Origin: Polytrichum commune
Taxonomy: Eukaryota; Streptophyta; Polytrichopsida; Polytrichales; Polytrichaceae
Direction of reading: 5' to 3'
NCBI GenBank assembly: GCA_950295325.1
Contig: OX485804.1
Coordinates: 64,324,533-64,388,532 of the forward strand
Length of the DNA: 64,000 bases
Within the stretch, counting starts at the first letter, position 1. Each line of letters starts with the position of its first letter. The notes under the pieces were generated by a model. That model ran no database searches and was not told the DNA's origin. It saw nothing but the letters and a program-made list of their open reading frames with translations. A program made the position numbers and the translations under genes. Shown one piece after another: positions 47,374 to 57,108 of the stretch.

Positions 47374-47380
47374 TTTATAT
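47374..47380 (+). promoter_or_regulatory. TATA-like box of the ERF gene
   Basis: TTTATAT is the only TATA-like word in the GC-rich block upstream of the gene and has CCCC before it and TCTCCGG after it. Transcription would then start near 47405, leaving a leader of about 700 bases. The start has not been shown by data. Confidence 0.45.
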
Positions 47381-47404
47381 CTCCGGGCATCGCCCTTGCG
47401 CCCT

Positions 47405-48106
47405 CACGACTTGGCCTCGCACCAATCGCAACAACATAACATCATCACCAGCAGCAACATAGCAGACCGGGCGTGTAGCGGTGCATCAAGTCGTAACTTA
47501 GCGGACGCACGCAGGCAGGCAGGCAGGCAGACAGACAGAGAGGGAGATAGGGAGAGGGAGAGACAGACAGACAGGGGGGGAGACCAAAGCACAAGAGAAA
47601 CAGAGCGACGCAGAGAGAGGTTTGTGTTGTGCAGGGGAGCTTGGGAGCTGCGGGGAGAGAGGGATTGGAGGTGAGGGGAGTGAGAGAGGTTTGGTTCTGG
47701 TTTTGGCGGTGGGAATGGTGGCGGTGTTGAGTGGAGGAGGGAGAGAGTGGGAGCGGGAGGATACAGAGGTGGTGATGGCGTGGGCAGAGGTGTGAGAGGG
47801 AAGAGATACAGAGAGAGGGAGGGAGGGAGAGAGGGGGAATGCTAGAAGGGCAGGGGTTGGGGCAGCTGTGCTTCCGGAGGCCGACTTTTTGAGATCCTGT
47901 GTTGAGGTGTGCGAGGGGAATTGAGGTCGTGGGGAGTCGGTGTGGCGAGTTTTTTTTTTGGTTTGGTTGGCGAAAGTGGAGTTAAGTGAGGAGGCGAGAT
48001 TGAGAGTGTTATTTTTGGTTGCGGGAGTGAGCTGTTGGCGGTTGGTTGGCAGCAGGTTTTGGAGTTTGTAGGCAGAGTGAGTGAGTTGAGAGCGAGAGAC
48101 AGAGAG
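47405..48106 (+). promoter_or_regulatory. Long purine-rich 5' leader with two uORFs (inferred)
   Basis: The stretch is a GA-rich leader, including a GGCA/GACA run at 47510-47537. It has two upstream reading frames: 47715-47795 (26 codons, with an internal ATG at 47775) and 47839-47892 (17 codons). Both end well before the main start at 48107, so they could dampen translation. A leader intron cannot be excluded. Confidence 0.45.
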
Positions 48107-49243
48107 ATGGCGCAGAGAGATGAGCGAGGTAGCACGAAACCGCACCAGGCGGAGCAGGGAGCACATTTCAGAGGGGTGAGGAAGAGACCGTGGGGGCGAT
48201 TCGCCGCCGAGATTCGGGATCCGTGGAAGAAGACGAGAGTGTGGCTGGGAACGTTCGATACGGCAGAAGAGGCCGCACGAGCTTACGACACCGCGGCACG
48301 CGCGTTGCGAGGGACCAAGGCAAAGACCAACTTTTCCTCCCCTTGTGACGACCAGAGCACCAGCCAGAGCTCCACCGTCGAGTCTCTGTCCAACAACAAC
48401 AACAACAACGCTACGAAGAACTCTCACCAACAACAGCAGCTCCACTGCACAAGCGCATCGGACTCTCACCAACACCCTGCGAAGCATCATCATCACAACA
48501 GTCAGCAGCAGCAGCAGCAGAGCAGTGTGTACCGATCGGGTGTCTCGGAGTCTTCATCGTGGCGAAGCCGCTTGGACCTCAACGTGTCAGCTCCGGATCT
48601 GTTTGGCGAGGAACCACATCCACAATATCAACATCAGCAGCAGCAACACCAGCAGTTTATTAAGAGTGTTAGCGCTGCTCGGTCGTGCATCTCTCCAGGC
48701 ACCGAAGGTGTCCTGTCGAGTAAGCGAGGTCCCTCTCACCCGATCCAGGTGTTGTTCGACGAAACGAATGGCATCATGTGCGGTGGAGACATCAAGAGAC
48801 AGAAGAGCTGGGCGAACAATAGTAATAAGAAGCAGCAGCCTATCATCGGCCCTGAACGGTTATCCGTGGGGAGGGATTGGCTGGGAGGAGGAGGAAGATC
48901 TCTTGCCTCTTTGGAAATGCAATTGCAAACGGCCACCACACCGGAGACACGTGCTTGTAATAGTGACTGTGATAGTTCCTCTTCTGTGATTCTCAACTCT
49001 GAGGCAGCGTGTGCTGCTACTACTGCTCCTTCCATGCCCATGCCCCCACAGCATCAACAGCATCAACATGAGCAACAGCAGCAGCACGACGCGAAGCCCG
49101 TGTTGCGAACTACGCCTTTTCTGCCCTTCTTAGACCTCAACCACCCCCCTTGCAGCGTTGAGCAACAAACACCACCACCACCACCAGCGGCGCTAGTAGA
49201 CGACTTTTGTTTGTCGCGACCACGGATCAAAGTTTTGTTTTGA
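48107..49243 (+). CDS. AP2/ERF transcription factor, group VIII-like EAR repressor
   Basis: Single-exon gene, 378 aa. The open frame extends upstream to 48035, but only through a TTG; the first ATG is 48107 (GAGATGG, good plant context). The AP2 domain spans residues 20-77, with [18 protein letters not shown] and [20 protein letters not shown]. Ala at domain position 14 and Asp at 19 place it in the ERF, not DREB, subfamily, so GCC-box binding is expected. Trp40 (DPWKK) sits where Gly or Ala is common. Two EAR-type repression motifs follow: LDLNV (156-160) and FLDLNHPP (341-348, DLNxxP type). [10 protein letters not shown] (285-294) resembles the conserved acidic/serine block of group VIII (ERF4-like) proteins. 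Linkers are Asn/Gln/His-rich (96-138, 173-183, 315-326), and the C-terminus is basic (SRPRIKVLF). Inferred role: nuclear repressor recruiting TOPLESS-type co-repressors in ethylene/stress signalling. It is longer than Arabidopsis ERF4 (about 220 aa), mainly because of the Gln-rich linkers. Confidence 0.93.
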   Translation: MAQRDERGSTKPHQAEQGAHFRGVRKRPWGRFAAEIRDPWKKTRVWLGTFDTAEEAARAYDTAARALRGTKAKTNFSSPCDDQSTSQSSTVESLSNNNNNNATKNSHQQQQLHCTSASDSHQHPAKHHHHNSQQQQQQSSVYRSGVSESSSWRSRLDLNVSAPDLFGEEPHPQYQHQQQQHQQFIKSVSAARSCISPGTEGVLSSKRGPSHPIQVLFDETNGIMCGGDIKRQKSWANNSNKKQQPIIGPERLSVGRDWLGGGGRSLASLEMQLQTATTPETRACNSDCDSSSSVILNSEAACAATTAPSMPMPPQHQQHQHEQQQQHDAKPVLRTTPFLPFLDLNHPPCSVEQQTPPPPPAALVDDFCLSRPRIKVLF

Positions 49244-49620
49244 GCTTAGCTTTATCATCACCATCGTCATCAACCACACATAGAGAGTTACATCTACACA
49301 CAGCGGCGAGCTTTTGTACAACGCTCCCTCCCCCTTGTTTCACTACAACACTTCCATTCATTCATAAAACTTTTGGCCAGTGTTATACCATTCACGTGTA
49401 ACACTACGCACTTTCAGCCCACCTGGAACTTCTTGTGAGTCTGCTTGTTGCCATTGTATCTGGATTGTATGAGTGTGTATGTGTTCTCTTCTCACTCTTG
49501 TGTGTGTGTGTTGAGCTCTTGTTGGGATGATGGATGTCGCGTATTGATGTATCGATGCAAATTTTTCGATTGAAGGATCTTTTAAAAACCTAAGTTGTGC
49601 AAGTATGTTCAATTCTCAAA
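49244..49620 (+). other. Probable 3' UTR of the ERF gene
   Basis: After the TGA the base composition falls back towards A/T. TCATTCATAAAAC (about 49357-49369) and TG-rich stretches (49469-49512, TGTGTGTGTG) resemble loose plant polyadenylation signals. No canonical AATAAA was seen, so the cleavage point is unknown. Confidence 0.4.
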
Positions 49621-49624
49621 CATG

Positions 49625-50690
49625 ACAAGAGTGAAGGTGAAGAGAGGTGTAGTGCCTACCACATCAATGTTTGTTGCGATGCAACCCCTCGGTGTACATA
49701 TGTTTATTGATGTATATATGTCATTTACATGTGGATGGCCTTTAGGGTTCTGTATCCTTGGATTACTCTCCTATAGCTGTTGGCAGGTATGCATCTGTCA
49801 ACGTGTTTTCTAAATCTCTGGGATCATCTCAGCTGATGGTATTCAATCTAAAGGATGTCAATTTCGTTACCGGTGCCCTTCTTTAGACCAGGAAGAGCAA
49901 GTCTCACTCTTCGTATGCATGCGATGAGTTGGTTCACTCCTGTGACATTCTGGGATGATGATTTTGCTGTCTAAGGTTTTTTTGTGGATGTTTCAAAGCA
50001 TCGTCCCTGAACAGGTACTTAACTCAGTCGATTGCTATGCAAATGAAAAACATTAATTTTTTTTAGCATAGTGAACCGAATTGCACCGCTTTGGGAACCG
50101 CTTTGGTAAAATGACTGCACTGATTCTGGGGTTGTCACATCAGTAATTAAATTCATCTTGTTGTCTGTGGTGGCAGTATGGAGCTTCAGTGAGGTGAAGG
50201 TATTATATATATATATGTATATATATATAATCTTCTCTTGATGGTGATCGCCATAGGCAGACGACCCATAACAGCCATTATGCACACATGCTGGAAATGC
50301 CTACAGCTATGATACAATGCCATGTTTAATGATCACTGTTGGGGTGGTAGTAGGGACTGACTAAACCACTGACTTTCACACAATTTCACATCATGCTTGC
50401 TGACATTGCCAACATATACTCCATGGGATGGGTAGCCTCTCTCTGATCTCTCGCAGACACTGCTGAGTCAGCTGCCGCTGCTCGAGAGTCAGTGTGAAAA
50501 AAATACTAACTTCACGACATACACTTTTACCCATCAATTTTCTGCATAGTAATGTTCTCGAAGGCATCTCTCAAAGACTGCCACCTTTCTTTCTTTCGTT
50601 CTTCGGTACAGCAAAGACTGATCAGTGCCCCGTACCCATCCCCGCGGGACTCTGCAAGAACTGCCCTACCTACACATCTTTGTGTCGATT
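49625..50690. other. Intergenic DNA downstream of the ERF gene
   Basis: No gene. A TA-rich palindrome (50203-50231) would fold but looks like a microsatellite. The (AG)n run at 50733-50766 begins the repeated region that follows. Confidence 0.4.
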
Positions 50691-50694
50691 CAGT

Positions 50695-50730
50695 CCTCAA
50701 GTGGAAGGAAAAAGGACTTCCTACCATCAT

Positions 50731-50768
<38 letters not shown>

Positions 50769-51430
50769 TTGTTCTAACTTGTGTGGTTGCTGCTGCTACT
50801 ACTACTACTACTACTATCCGTGTCACAGGTTGGGTTTCATAATCTTTGTGCACCTTTGCCTAAATCTTGATCCATCATCCCTTCCACCCACCCACCACCC
50901 ACATCAACAGCAAAGGATGTTTGGAAGAGCAAGAAAACCTGGTTATCGATTAACTCGTATGAATGTGTTCATTCAATCCTCAAGTGGAAGGAAAGGACTC
51001 CCCATCAACTGCTGCTACTACTACTGCCACTACTACTACCACCACTACTACTATCCGTGTCACGGGTTGGGTTTCATCACATTTGTGTACCTTTCCCTAA
51101 ATCCTCCCACCCACCGTCCAAATCAACGGCAAACGATACTTGGGAAGAGCGAGAAAACCTGGTTATTAATTAACTCGGATGAATATGTTGATTCTTTCCT
51201 CAAGCGGAAGGAAAGACTCCCCCATCAACTGATGTTGCTACTACTACTACGACGATGACGATCCGTGTCATGGGTTGGGTTTCATCACATCAACCCAGTC
51301 TTGCTAAGTCTTGATCCATCACCCTTCCACCCACCGTCCGAACCTGAATCGACGACGATTGGTGTAAGTTTGGGAAGGGAAGAGGGGAGCAAAACCCTGG
51401 TTATTGTCTAATTAACCGGGATGAATCTAT
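50695..51430 (+). repeat. Three degenerate tandem units with TAC tracts
   Basis: Units begin CCTCAAGTGGAAGGAA (50695, 50978) and CCTCAAGCGGAAGGAA (51198). They share a CTACTACTA tract, then ATCCGTGTCACGGGTTGGGT then TTCAT, then CCACCCACC, then GGAAGAGCGAGAAAACCTGG then TTATT, then AACTCGGATGAAT. Spacings are 283 and 220 bp. Unit 1 has an (AG)17 expansion. A 254-codon frame (50494-51258) runs through two units but opens with GTG and is dominated by simple sequence; I do not call it a gene. Confidence 0.8.
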
Positions 51431-51893
51431 GGGTTTCAGTCAGTTTGTTTGTTTCACACCAGTCATCAGCCAATCATACTCAAGTGTTTTTCAAGCACAT
51501 GATCTTCACAGCAATCATGGCAGCCGCAGCAGCAGCAGCAGCTGGGGAGGTACAGTGGGTGGGGGAGCCTTGGTTACGACTTATCTCCAAATGGGCCGCC
51601 TGCTGCCTGAGCTGAGCTCCCTTATCGTGTACCCATTCCGCTTCCATATACATACCCCTCCCTAGCCTGCAGGACTTTTGGTTGTGCTTCAGTTGACTCA
51701 TTTATTCCGGTACCTGATTAACCCCATAAGCGTCTGAGAGGCCCAAATCCATGCACTAAAAGAAGAGCCCCCTAAGCCGGCCGGCCGGACCGTGCCCCCA
51801 TGAGGCTCACATCCGAACAAGCGCGTAATTACCTAGTTAAGTTACCGAGCCAAGTAATGACTAAACCGCTATGAAAGCAACAAGCCTCCGATG

Positions 51894-51986
51894 CGATTTG
51901 GGCGAACTAACCCATACACTCGTTCCTTGTTGGATGCCTAAACCCTTGCCTCCAAGGAACCAGTGTACGGGTTGGTTTGTCCCAAC
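51894..51986 (+). mobile_element. Family L hairpin element, copy with 9-bp flanks
   Basis: A hairpin with arms TTGGGCGAACTAACCCATAC... and ...GTACGGGTTGGTTTGTCCCAA, and loop TTGGATGCCTAAACCCTTGC. The direct repeat CCTCCGATG flanks it (51885-51893, 51987-51995). The loop and inner arms are almost identical to the 58476 copy and to the complement of the 8.7 kb copy. A 9-bp duplication would fit Mutator-type transposition. Confidence 0.75.
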
Positions 51987-52219
51987 CCTCCGATGGCTTA
52001 CGATCCAATGGTCTGCATCATTTAGCAAATGCCTTTGAATGTTGGGTGTTCAATGTTGAATGTTGTCCCCACTACGCTCACGCACGGCGTTATGGGGTTT
52101 TCATATTCTAAGCATCACCCAAAACTTTGTAGAGAGGCATAATCCTAGGCCCATGTGTACATTCCTTTCTTTTGTGGACATCGTCGAACACACGGATAGC
52201 CAAAGTTCAATTAGAAGTC

Positions 52220-52370
52220 CTTGGTTGGTGGGACTCATTGGTTTCATGTCCTCTCTTATGAGGTGGTGTGACACACTTGAGAGGTTCCGTATCCCCTCCG
52301 AGTGGGTGTGTCTTCTTGTTTCCTAATTGATTTGGCACTAGCCTCTTGGCTCACGGAACAAGAAATAGGT
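52220..52370 (+). mobile_element. LINE 3'-tail fragment
   Basis: GAGGTGGTGTGACACACTTG, AGAGGTTCCGTATCCCCTCC, GAGTGGGTGTGTCTTCTTGT then TGATTTGGCACTAGCC follow the same order as the 3' tail of the 34.8-37.2 kb LINE (GTGGCGGTGTGACAAACTTG ...). The poly(A) part is not preserved. Confidence 0.6.
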
Positions 52371-53224
52371 GTCAACTATAGCCATAGTTCTTCGTAGTGG
52401 AGGTACACACGCCTCCTAGACCAAACACAATATCACTAGGTGTCTTTAAATAGTCAAAACTAGTTGCATATAACACACTAATTAGTATTGCATTTGGAAA
52501 GATTGTCTGACTATGCTCATGGACGTATTACATGGAGGAGGGTAGAGCTTTGTTGTGTCTGGGTAGCTCACAAGGCATCCATTCGAAAGGCTAAAATAGA
52601 ATGGACTATTCTACAATCATTTTGAAAATAAAAGTATTATTTATGACAAATTTGACAGTGGAGACCCAAAATTAGTCTCTTGGGTTCATTTAAAACGAAT
52701 CGGCGTTAAAGCTATAGGGATTTCTTTTTCTTTTTTCTTCAAAAGCTCCTTTACCTTCCCAATAGATGAGTTACCTAGACACCAAGAAGCTCCAACCTAG
52801 CTTTAGGATTCATGGTCTCCATGTTGGAGAATCCGGTAAAATCCTACCCCCTGACAAGTTTATGGCCAACTTAATCTCACTACATTACTATGGAGACTCT
52901 AATGCTAATACTAGGATCACATTAGCTTCAAGAAAACAATTTTATTTTAGTTTCTTTTTGTTTTGTTTTGGGTGGGGGGGGGGTTGGTTTTTTGAAGTAT
53001 AAGGGTCCCCAACGTTTTCATCTTCAAATTACATGGGTGCAACAAAACATATGCCTCTAGACCTCTAGCCTTATGAGCATGTGGAGGATATGCCATATGG
53101 GTGAAATTCCATACAAATTATGTCATACATTGAACAGAGACCACATTTCTTCATGAATTATCTAAGTTTGATATGTATTGTATCAACACTTTCTTGCATA
53201 GACCTAACTTATTACTCATCTTTT

Positions 53225-53345
53225 AAAGAGAAATAGAAAAAGAAAAAGAAAAGACAAACGACAAACGACAAAAGGCCAAAAAGCCATCGTTAATATGCAT
53301 AAGAAACAAGTAAATATGTGCCCACTTCGAGGGGAGGCAGAGCAT
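53225..53345 (-). mobile_element. LINE 3'-tail fragment
   Basis: The plus strand reads A-rich text, then GACAAAAGGCCAAAAAGCCA, ATGCATAAGAAACAAG, then CCCACTTCGAGGGGAGGCAG then AGCATCTCATATG. This corresponds to the LINE 3' consensus without its usual GTTGGC copy. The polarity is less clear than in the other tails. Confidence 0.45.
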
Positions 53346-53398
53346 CTCATATGACCTAACTTATTTCAGTGGATCACACAAATCTCTAAATCCACTAA

Positions 53399-53535
53399 GG
53401 GTCCAACCGCACATCCCGGTTAAGACTCCTTTTAGAGCAAGCTACCACTAAAATTTGTTATGTTGTGCTTGCATTGCTCGGTTAAGAGAATTAGCTAGCA
53501 TATGAGGTAGCTAACCTATATGAGAGCTAATCCCC
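53399..53535 (+). mobile_element. Family E end fragment
   Basis: GGGTCCAACCGCACATCCCG then GTTAAGACTC follows TAA (53396-53398). It matches the 31404-32330 element ends, including GGTAGCTAACCTATATGAGA near the other side. The interior is deleted. Confidence 0.55.
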
Positions 53536-54210
53536 GAGGGTGAACTCTCATTGGAAACCTAAATGATGTGCGTGGGTTGTTATGAAATTAAATCCCCTAA
53601 ATACAAGAGGTCTGCATAATAAAACAAATGTATATACACTAATGGCATGCTAGAAAATGAAGTCATATATTTATATTGAGCCCTTTAATTTAATATGATA
53701 AATGCCTCCACCAAGTATACAACTATAAATCATGAATTGAATAGGCTCTTTATTACATATAAATCCACTTTCACTTTCCAATGTGAATGTCATTGAACAT
53801 TTTTCATCCATAGCATGTAACTCAACGATTGCATCAAATAAATGAAGACAAGAGGCCAATATCTCAGCCTTGATTTGTGAAGAAAAACTCTAGGGAACTC
53901 ATGAGTGCTTCAATAGCTTCGTGGGTAAAGACCCAATGCTAACCCTAACAAGAATGGGCAAGGTAGTCATTGAAGACTATTACCATATGATTAAAACAAT
54001 GAAAATGTGTATTGGATGACACTAGCACATCTATTACCATTTTTTTTCTCAAAACCTCAAGTTGAACATCTACCTTCACTTCAAAATTCTTAATAGCCTT
54101 TTCAAATGACACCGCTCCCTTATGTATATTATGTATGCCTAATGTCTCAAATGATACCCCTTCTTACACTCACGGTAGTTCGTACGTGCTATAAAGAGTC
54201 CAACCCCCAT

Positions 54211-54920
54211 GAGCTAAATCTATCTCACAGCCGCACCACCTAGTTAAAAATCAAGGTTTAAATTAAAGCTATCAAACTAGAAGTTAGCTAACTTTTGGGG
54301 CCTGCTTTTGTGAAGAAATTTTAACTCATCCATACCCCCCATGCTTACTAATTTTCTCAAACGAGTAGCCCAAATTTTTTTTCCCCTTGAATGCATGCTT
54401 TCATTTTCTCCATCTCGTCTCTGTTTTGTTACAAGGTGAACCACACTATTTTCTTACATCATCCTAAATTAGCATATACATACTTAATAAACAAAATGTA
54501 CATGTAATGATAATATAATAATAATTAGAATCCATTATTCACTCTCTAAATTTAGACATTTTAATTACTTGCTTTTGATTCTACTATGTTATTTGGTTTT
54601 AATCATAATGAAACACAAATGGTGTGGGCCATGAACTTATGATGTATCATAGTTATTGCCTTGTTTAAAACTTGGACACGTTGAACAAAACTTCGGTCGA
54701 TCAACCTTAACATCTCTCTTAAATTGGTCAACTCTTGATTAGTAGTAACCAAGATGTGCAACCATGCAATTGGTTAGCTAGCTTATCAGGTAGTGGATTT
54801 CACTAACTCATATTGTTATCTGATTCGCCTAACCTGGTAATGCAGCCATGATTTCCGTTAGCTAGAATTTTGGTTGGCTCACCTTCACGAACTCATAAGT
54901 TGGCTAATTCTCTTAACCCT
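54211..54920 (-). mobile_element. Family E MITE, copy 2 (inverted)
   Basis: Reads as the complement of 31404-32330. AGCCGCACCACCTAGTTAA, AGAAGTTAGCTAACTTTTGG, ACTCATCCATACCCCCCATG, AATGGTGTGGGCCATGAACT, TCTCTTAAATTGGTCAACTC and GTTAGCTAGAATTTTGGTTG appear in reverse order. The terminus near 54915 has lost about 20 bases (CTCTTAACCCTAAG). Confidence 0.7.
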
Positions 54921-55571
54921 AAGTTACGTGCCAACACACTCGTGCATTTGCTAACTCAATCATGTGTCTTGTTGGACTGTAATGCTAAATTTCACATCCC
55001 ATTGTCTGCCATACATTATAAAATACTGTATGTTATGCAGGGGCCTACCACCACCAGATACTTGGAATATGGTTTTCTGTATATGGATAAATGCTTAGAG
55101 CATATGATTAGACTGTTGTAAGTGTGTATTAATATACAAACACATACACACACAATCTAACTTAAGCATCATCAGGTGTGTATTATATTCCATTAAGCAA
55201 ACTAAGCATAAAGTGAAGACGAAGAAAAAAATAAAAACAGCTTTATTTGATTCCTTCAATCATATGTCCTAGTAATCTTTGATTCATACTATGGATGGAA
55301 AGTATTTGCTCACACTGCTATTTTGGCATGAGTAGACATACAAGTCTTCCCAAAAACAGCAACACTTCCCAAAAACAACAACACTTCATGTTCTGGTTGA
55401 GTCGTACGTAGTAGCAAGGGATAATCACGTTTTAAGATAAATAAAAGTCATTAAATTCTTCAAAAAAAGCTTCATGATATATCTCTATTGATGAATGCAA
55501 AAACCTCAGAGAATCAGTTTGGCTTCGGCTCTTTGGCCTCCTGTTAAAACAAAATTAACCCCACAGACAAT

Positions 55572-55651
55572 TACCTCATACTGTGCTTGTATTCTTCTTG
55601 GTAAATAGTGTTGTAAGGAACCAAGAAGAATACAAGCATGATCCGAGGTAT
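55572..55651. repeat. Foldback hairpin beside family A
   Basis: A perfect 18-bp inverted repeat, TGCTTGTATTCTTCTTGG (55584-55601) and CCAAGAAGAATACAAGCA (55621-55638), around a 19-base loop. Outer pairing TACCTC/GAGGTA is separated by small bulges. Confidence 0.75.
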
Positions 55652-55667
55652 TACATTTATGGTAGCT

Positions 55668-56215
55668 TCAATGTAACCTAGCATACGCTTCAAAATAGAG
55701 TAAGTGACACTAAATACCATAAACAATGCATAAAAAGTGTCACTTACTCTATTTTGAGGCATATGTTAGGTTACATTGATGATTAACAATTTCAGCTTAA
55801 GTGTCACCTCATGACTCTTGGTGTTCACATGTGCTTACTGATGTCTTGGCATGAGTATGTTCAATAGCGTTATGAGGTGCATGCCTATGTTACACTATGG
55901 TCTACAAAATGACTAAAGTATACACAAATGACACTTGCCATTAGCATGCTCAAGAATATCTTCCTCTTGCATACTAAAATGTAAACACATAACCCTTGCC
56001 ATTAGTACGCTCAAAATAATCTTTCCCCTGCATACTAAAACGCAAGACTATCATGTAAAGTATCCCAATGTGCTACTCTAAAGGTCATAATGTAGATATT
56101 TTTCACTTAAAGAAGTTACTTATGTTGATGAATGTAATCATATTGGCAATTAGCAGGCATGACACTTTGAGATCTCTAGACATCTAGTTTGGACCCTTCG
56201 CAAATAGTTGTAATT
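55668..56215 (+). mobile_element. Family A MITE with head-to-head palindromic end
   Basis: The left 43-base arm (55668-55710, ending AGAGTAAGTGACAC) is an inverted copy of 55737-55779 (GTGTCACTTACTCTATTTTG ...), around a 26-base spacer holding TAAATACCATAAAC. Rightward, the element follows the usual family A order up to CTTCGCAAATAG (about 56205), where the right TIR is missing and the next copy begins. Confidence 0.75.
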
Positions 56216-56221
56216 CTACTA

Positions 56222-56918
56222 CTATACCATTTATGGTATTCAGTGTCACTTACTTTATTTTGAGGCATATGCTAAGTTACATTGACGATTAACAACTTCA
56301 TCATAAGTGTCACCTCATGGCACTTAGCATCCAAGTGCGTGTATTAATATCTTGGCACGAGTAGTTCAATAGTGTTATGAGGTGCATACCTATGTTACAC
56401 AATGGTCTACAAATTGACTAAAGTGCACACAAATAACACTTGCCATTAGTATGCTCAATAATAGCTTCCCCTTGCATACCAAAATGCAAAACCATCATCT
56501 CAAGTATCCCATCCAGTGATCGCGGAGATTTTTGGGCATAATCGGTTGAGATCCTAGTGTTTGCAAGTCCAACTGGTTACATGTTCACATCCTTCAATTC
56601 TCCTTTATTAAATTGGGGATATTCTATATATTCCTCTAAAACGATCGATAATTTTCCTACAGTCTTGAACTTCAACCGGTTATTTCTCAAACTCAACCGG
56701 TTCATCTGTAACTAACTGCCGGTTCTCCCCAATCATAGATCCCATCGTGCAATGCTAAAGTCACAATGTTAAAGAAAATTATTTTGAAATTTTACTTTTG
56801 TCGACGACGAAGAGTATCATATTGGCAATCAACGGACGTGACACTTTGAGACCTCTAGGTATCTAGTTTAGGCGCTTTGCAAATAGAGTACGTGACACTA
56901 AATACCAGAAACGGTGTA
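56222..56918 (+). mobile_element. Family A MITE hosting a hAT-like MITE
   Basis: The left end CTATACCATTTATGGTATTC then AGTGTCAC and the right end GTGACACTAAATACCAGAAA then CGGTGTA are inverted. Removing the nested 225-bp element and one 8-bp repeat leaves about 464 bp, the size of the clean copy at 25731-26203. Confidence 0.85.
56514..56738 (+). mobile_element. hAT-like MITE, copy 2 (nested, perfect 8-bp TSD)
   Basis: A 225-bp element between perfect ATCCCATC repeats (56506-56513, 56739-56746). The left end is CAGTGATCGCGGAGATTTTT; the right end as complement is CTATGATTGGGG. The interior is nearly the same as the 46150 copy (TCGGTTGAGATCCTAGTGTT, TTCCTCTAAAACGATCGATA, CTAACTGCCGGTT). Other family A copies lack it at this spot (AAGTATCCCAATGTG), giving an empty-site comparison. 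Confidence 0.92.
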
Positions 56919-57108
56919 CTATGACTGCTACTACTGGCGCAGCCTTCCCTGCTGATGCCCCCTTACTGACAAGACTTATTATGTACCTCGTGTGGGACTC
57001 GGCACTGTGTTTGGTTTCAAGTGTACGGCCATGGAAAACATTGGGGAAGGCCTAATAACCCCACATTCGGAAGGAAGTAGGTAAGTTCAGGTAGTGTGTA
57101 CCCTCCCA

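Noticed and set aside
48035-48106. Longer start for the ERF protein (24 extra residues)
   Set aside because: The upstream extension opens with TTG, not ATG; the first ATG in frame is 48107 and lies in good context.
47498-48496. 332-codon open frame on the minus strand opposite the ERF gene
   Set aside because: It is antisense to the GA-rich leader and AP2 exon; its protein is Leu/Ser/Pro simple sequence reflecting CT repeats, with no domain.
48345-48989. 214-codon frame overlapping the ERF gene in another plus frame
   Set aside because: Shadow of the CAG/CAA-rich coding sequence (Thr/Ser/Arg runs); the AP2 and EAR motifs are in the called frame.
50203-50231. AT-rich palindrome as a regulatory or RNA hairpin
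   Set aside because: A (TA)n microsatellite is self-complementary by nature; no further evidence.
50494-51258. 254-codon frame downstream of the ERF gene
   Set aside because: Opens with GTG, runs through an (AG)n tract and TAC repeats within a tandem repeat; tyrosine and Glu-Arg runs show it is simple sequence.
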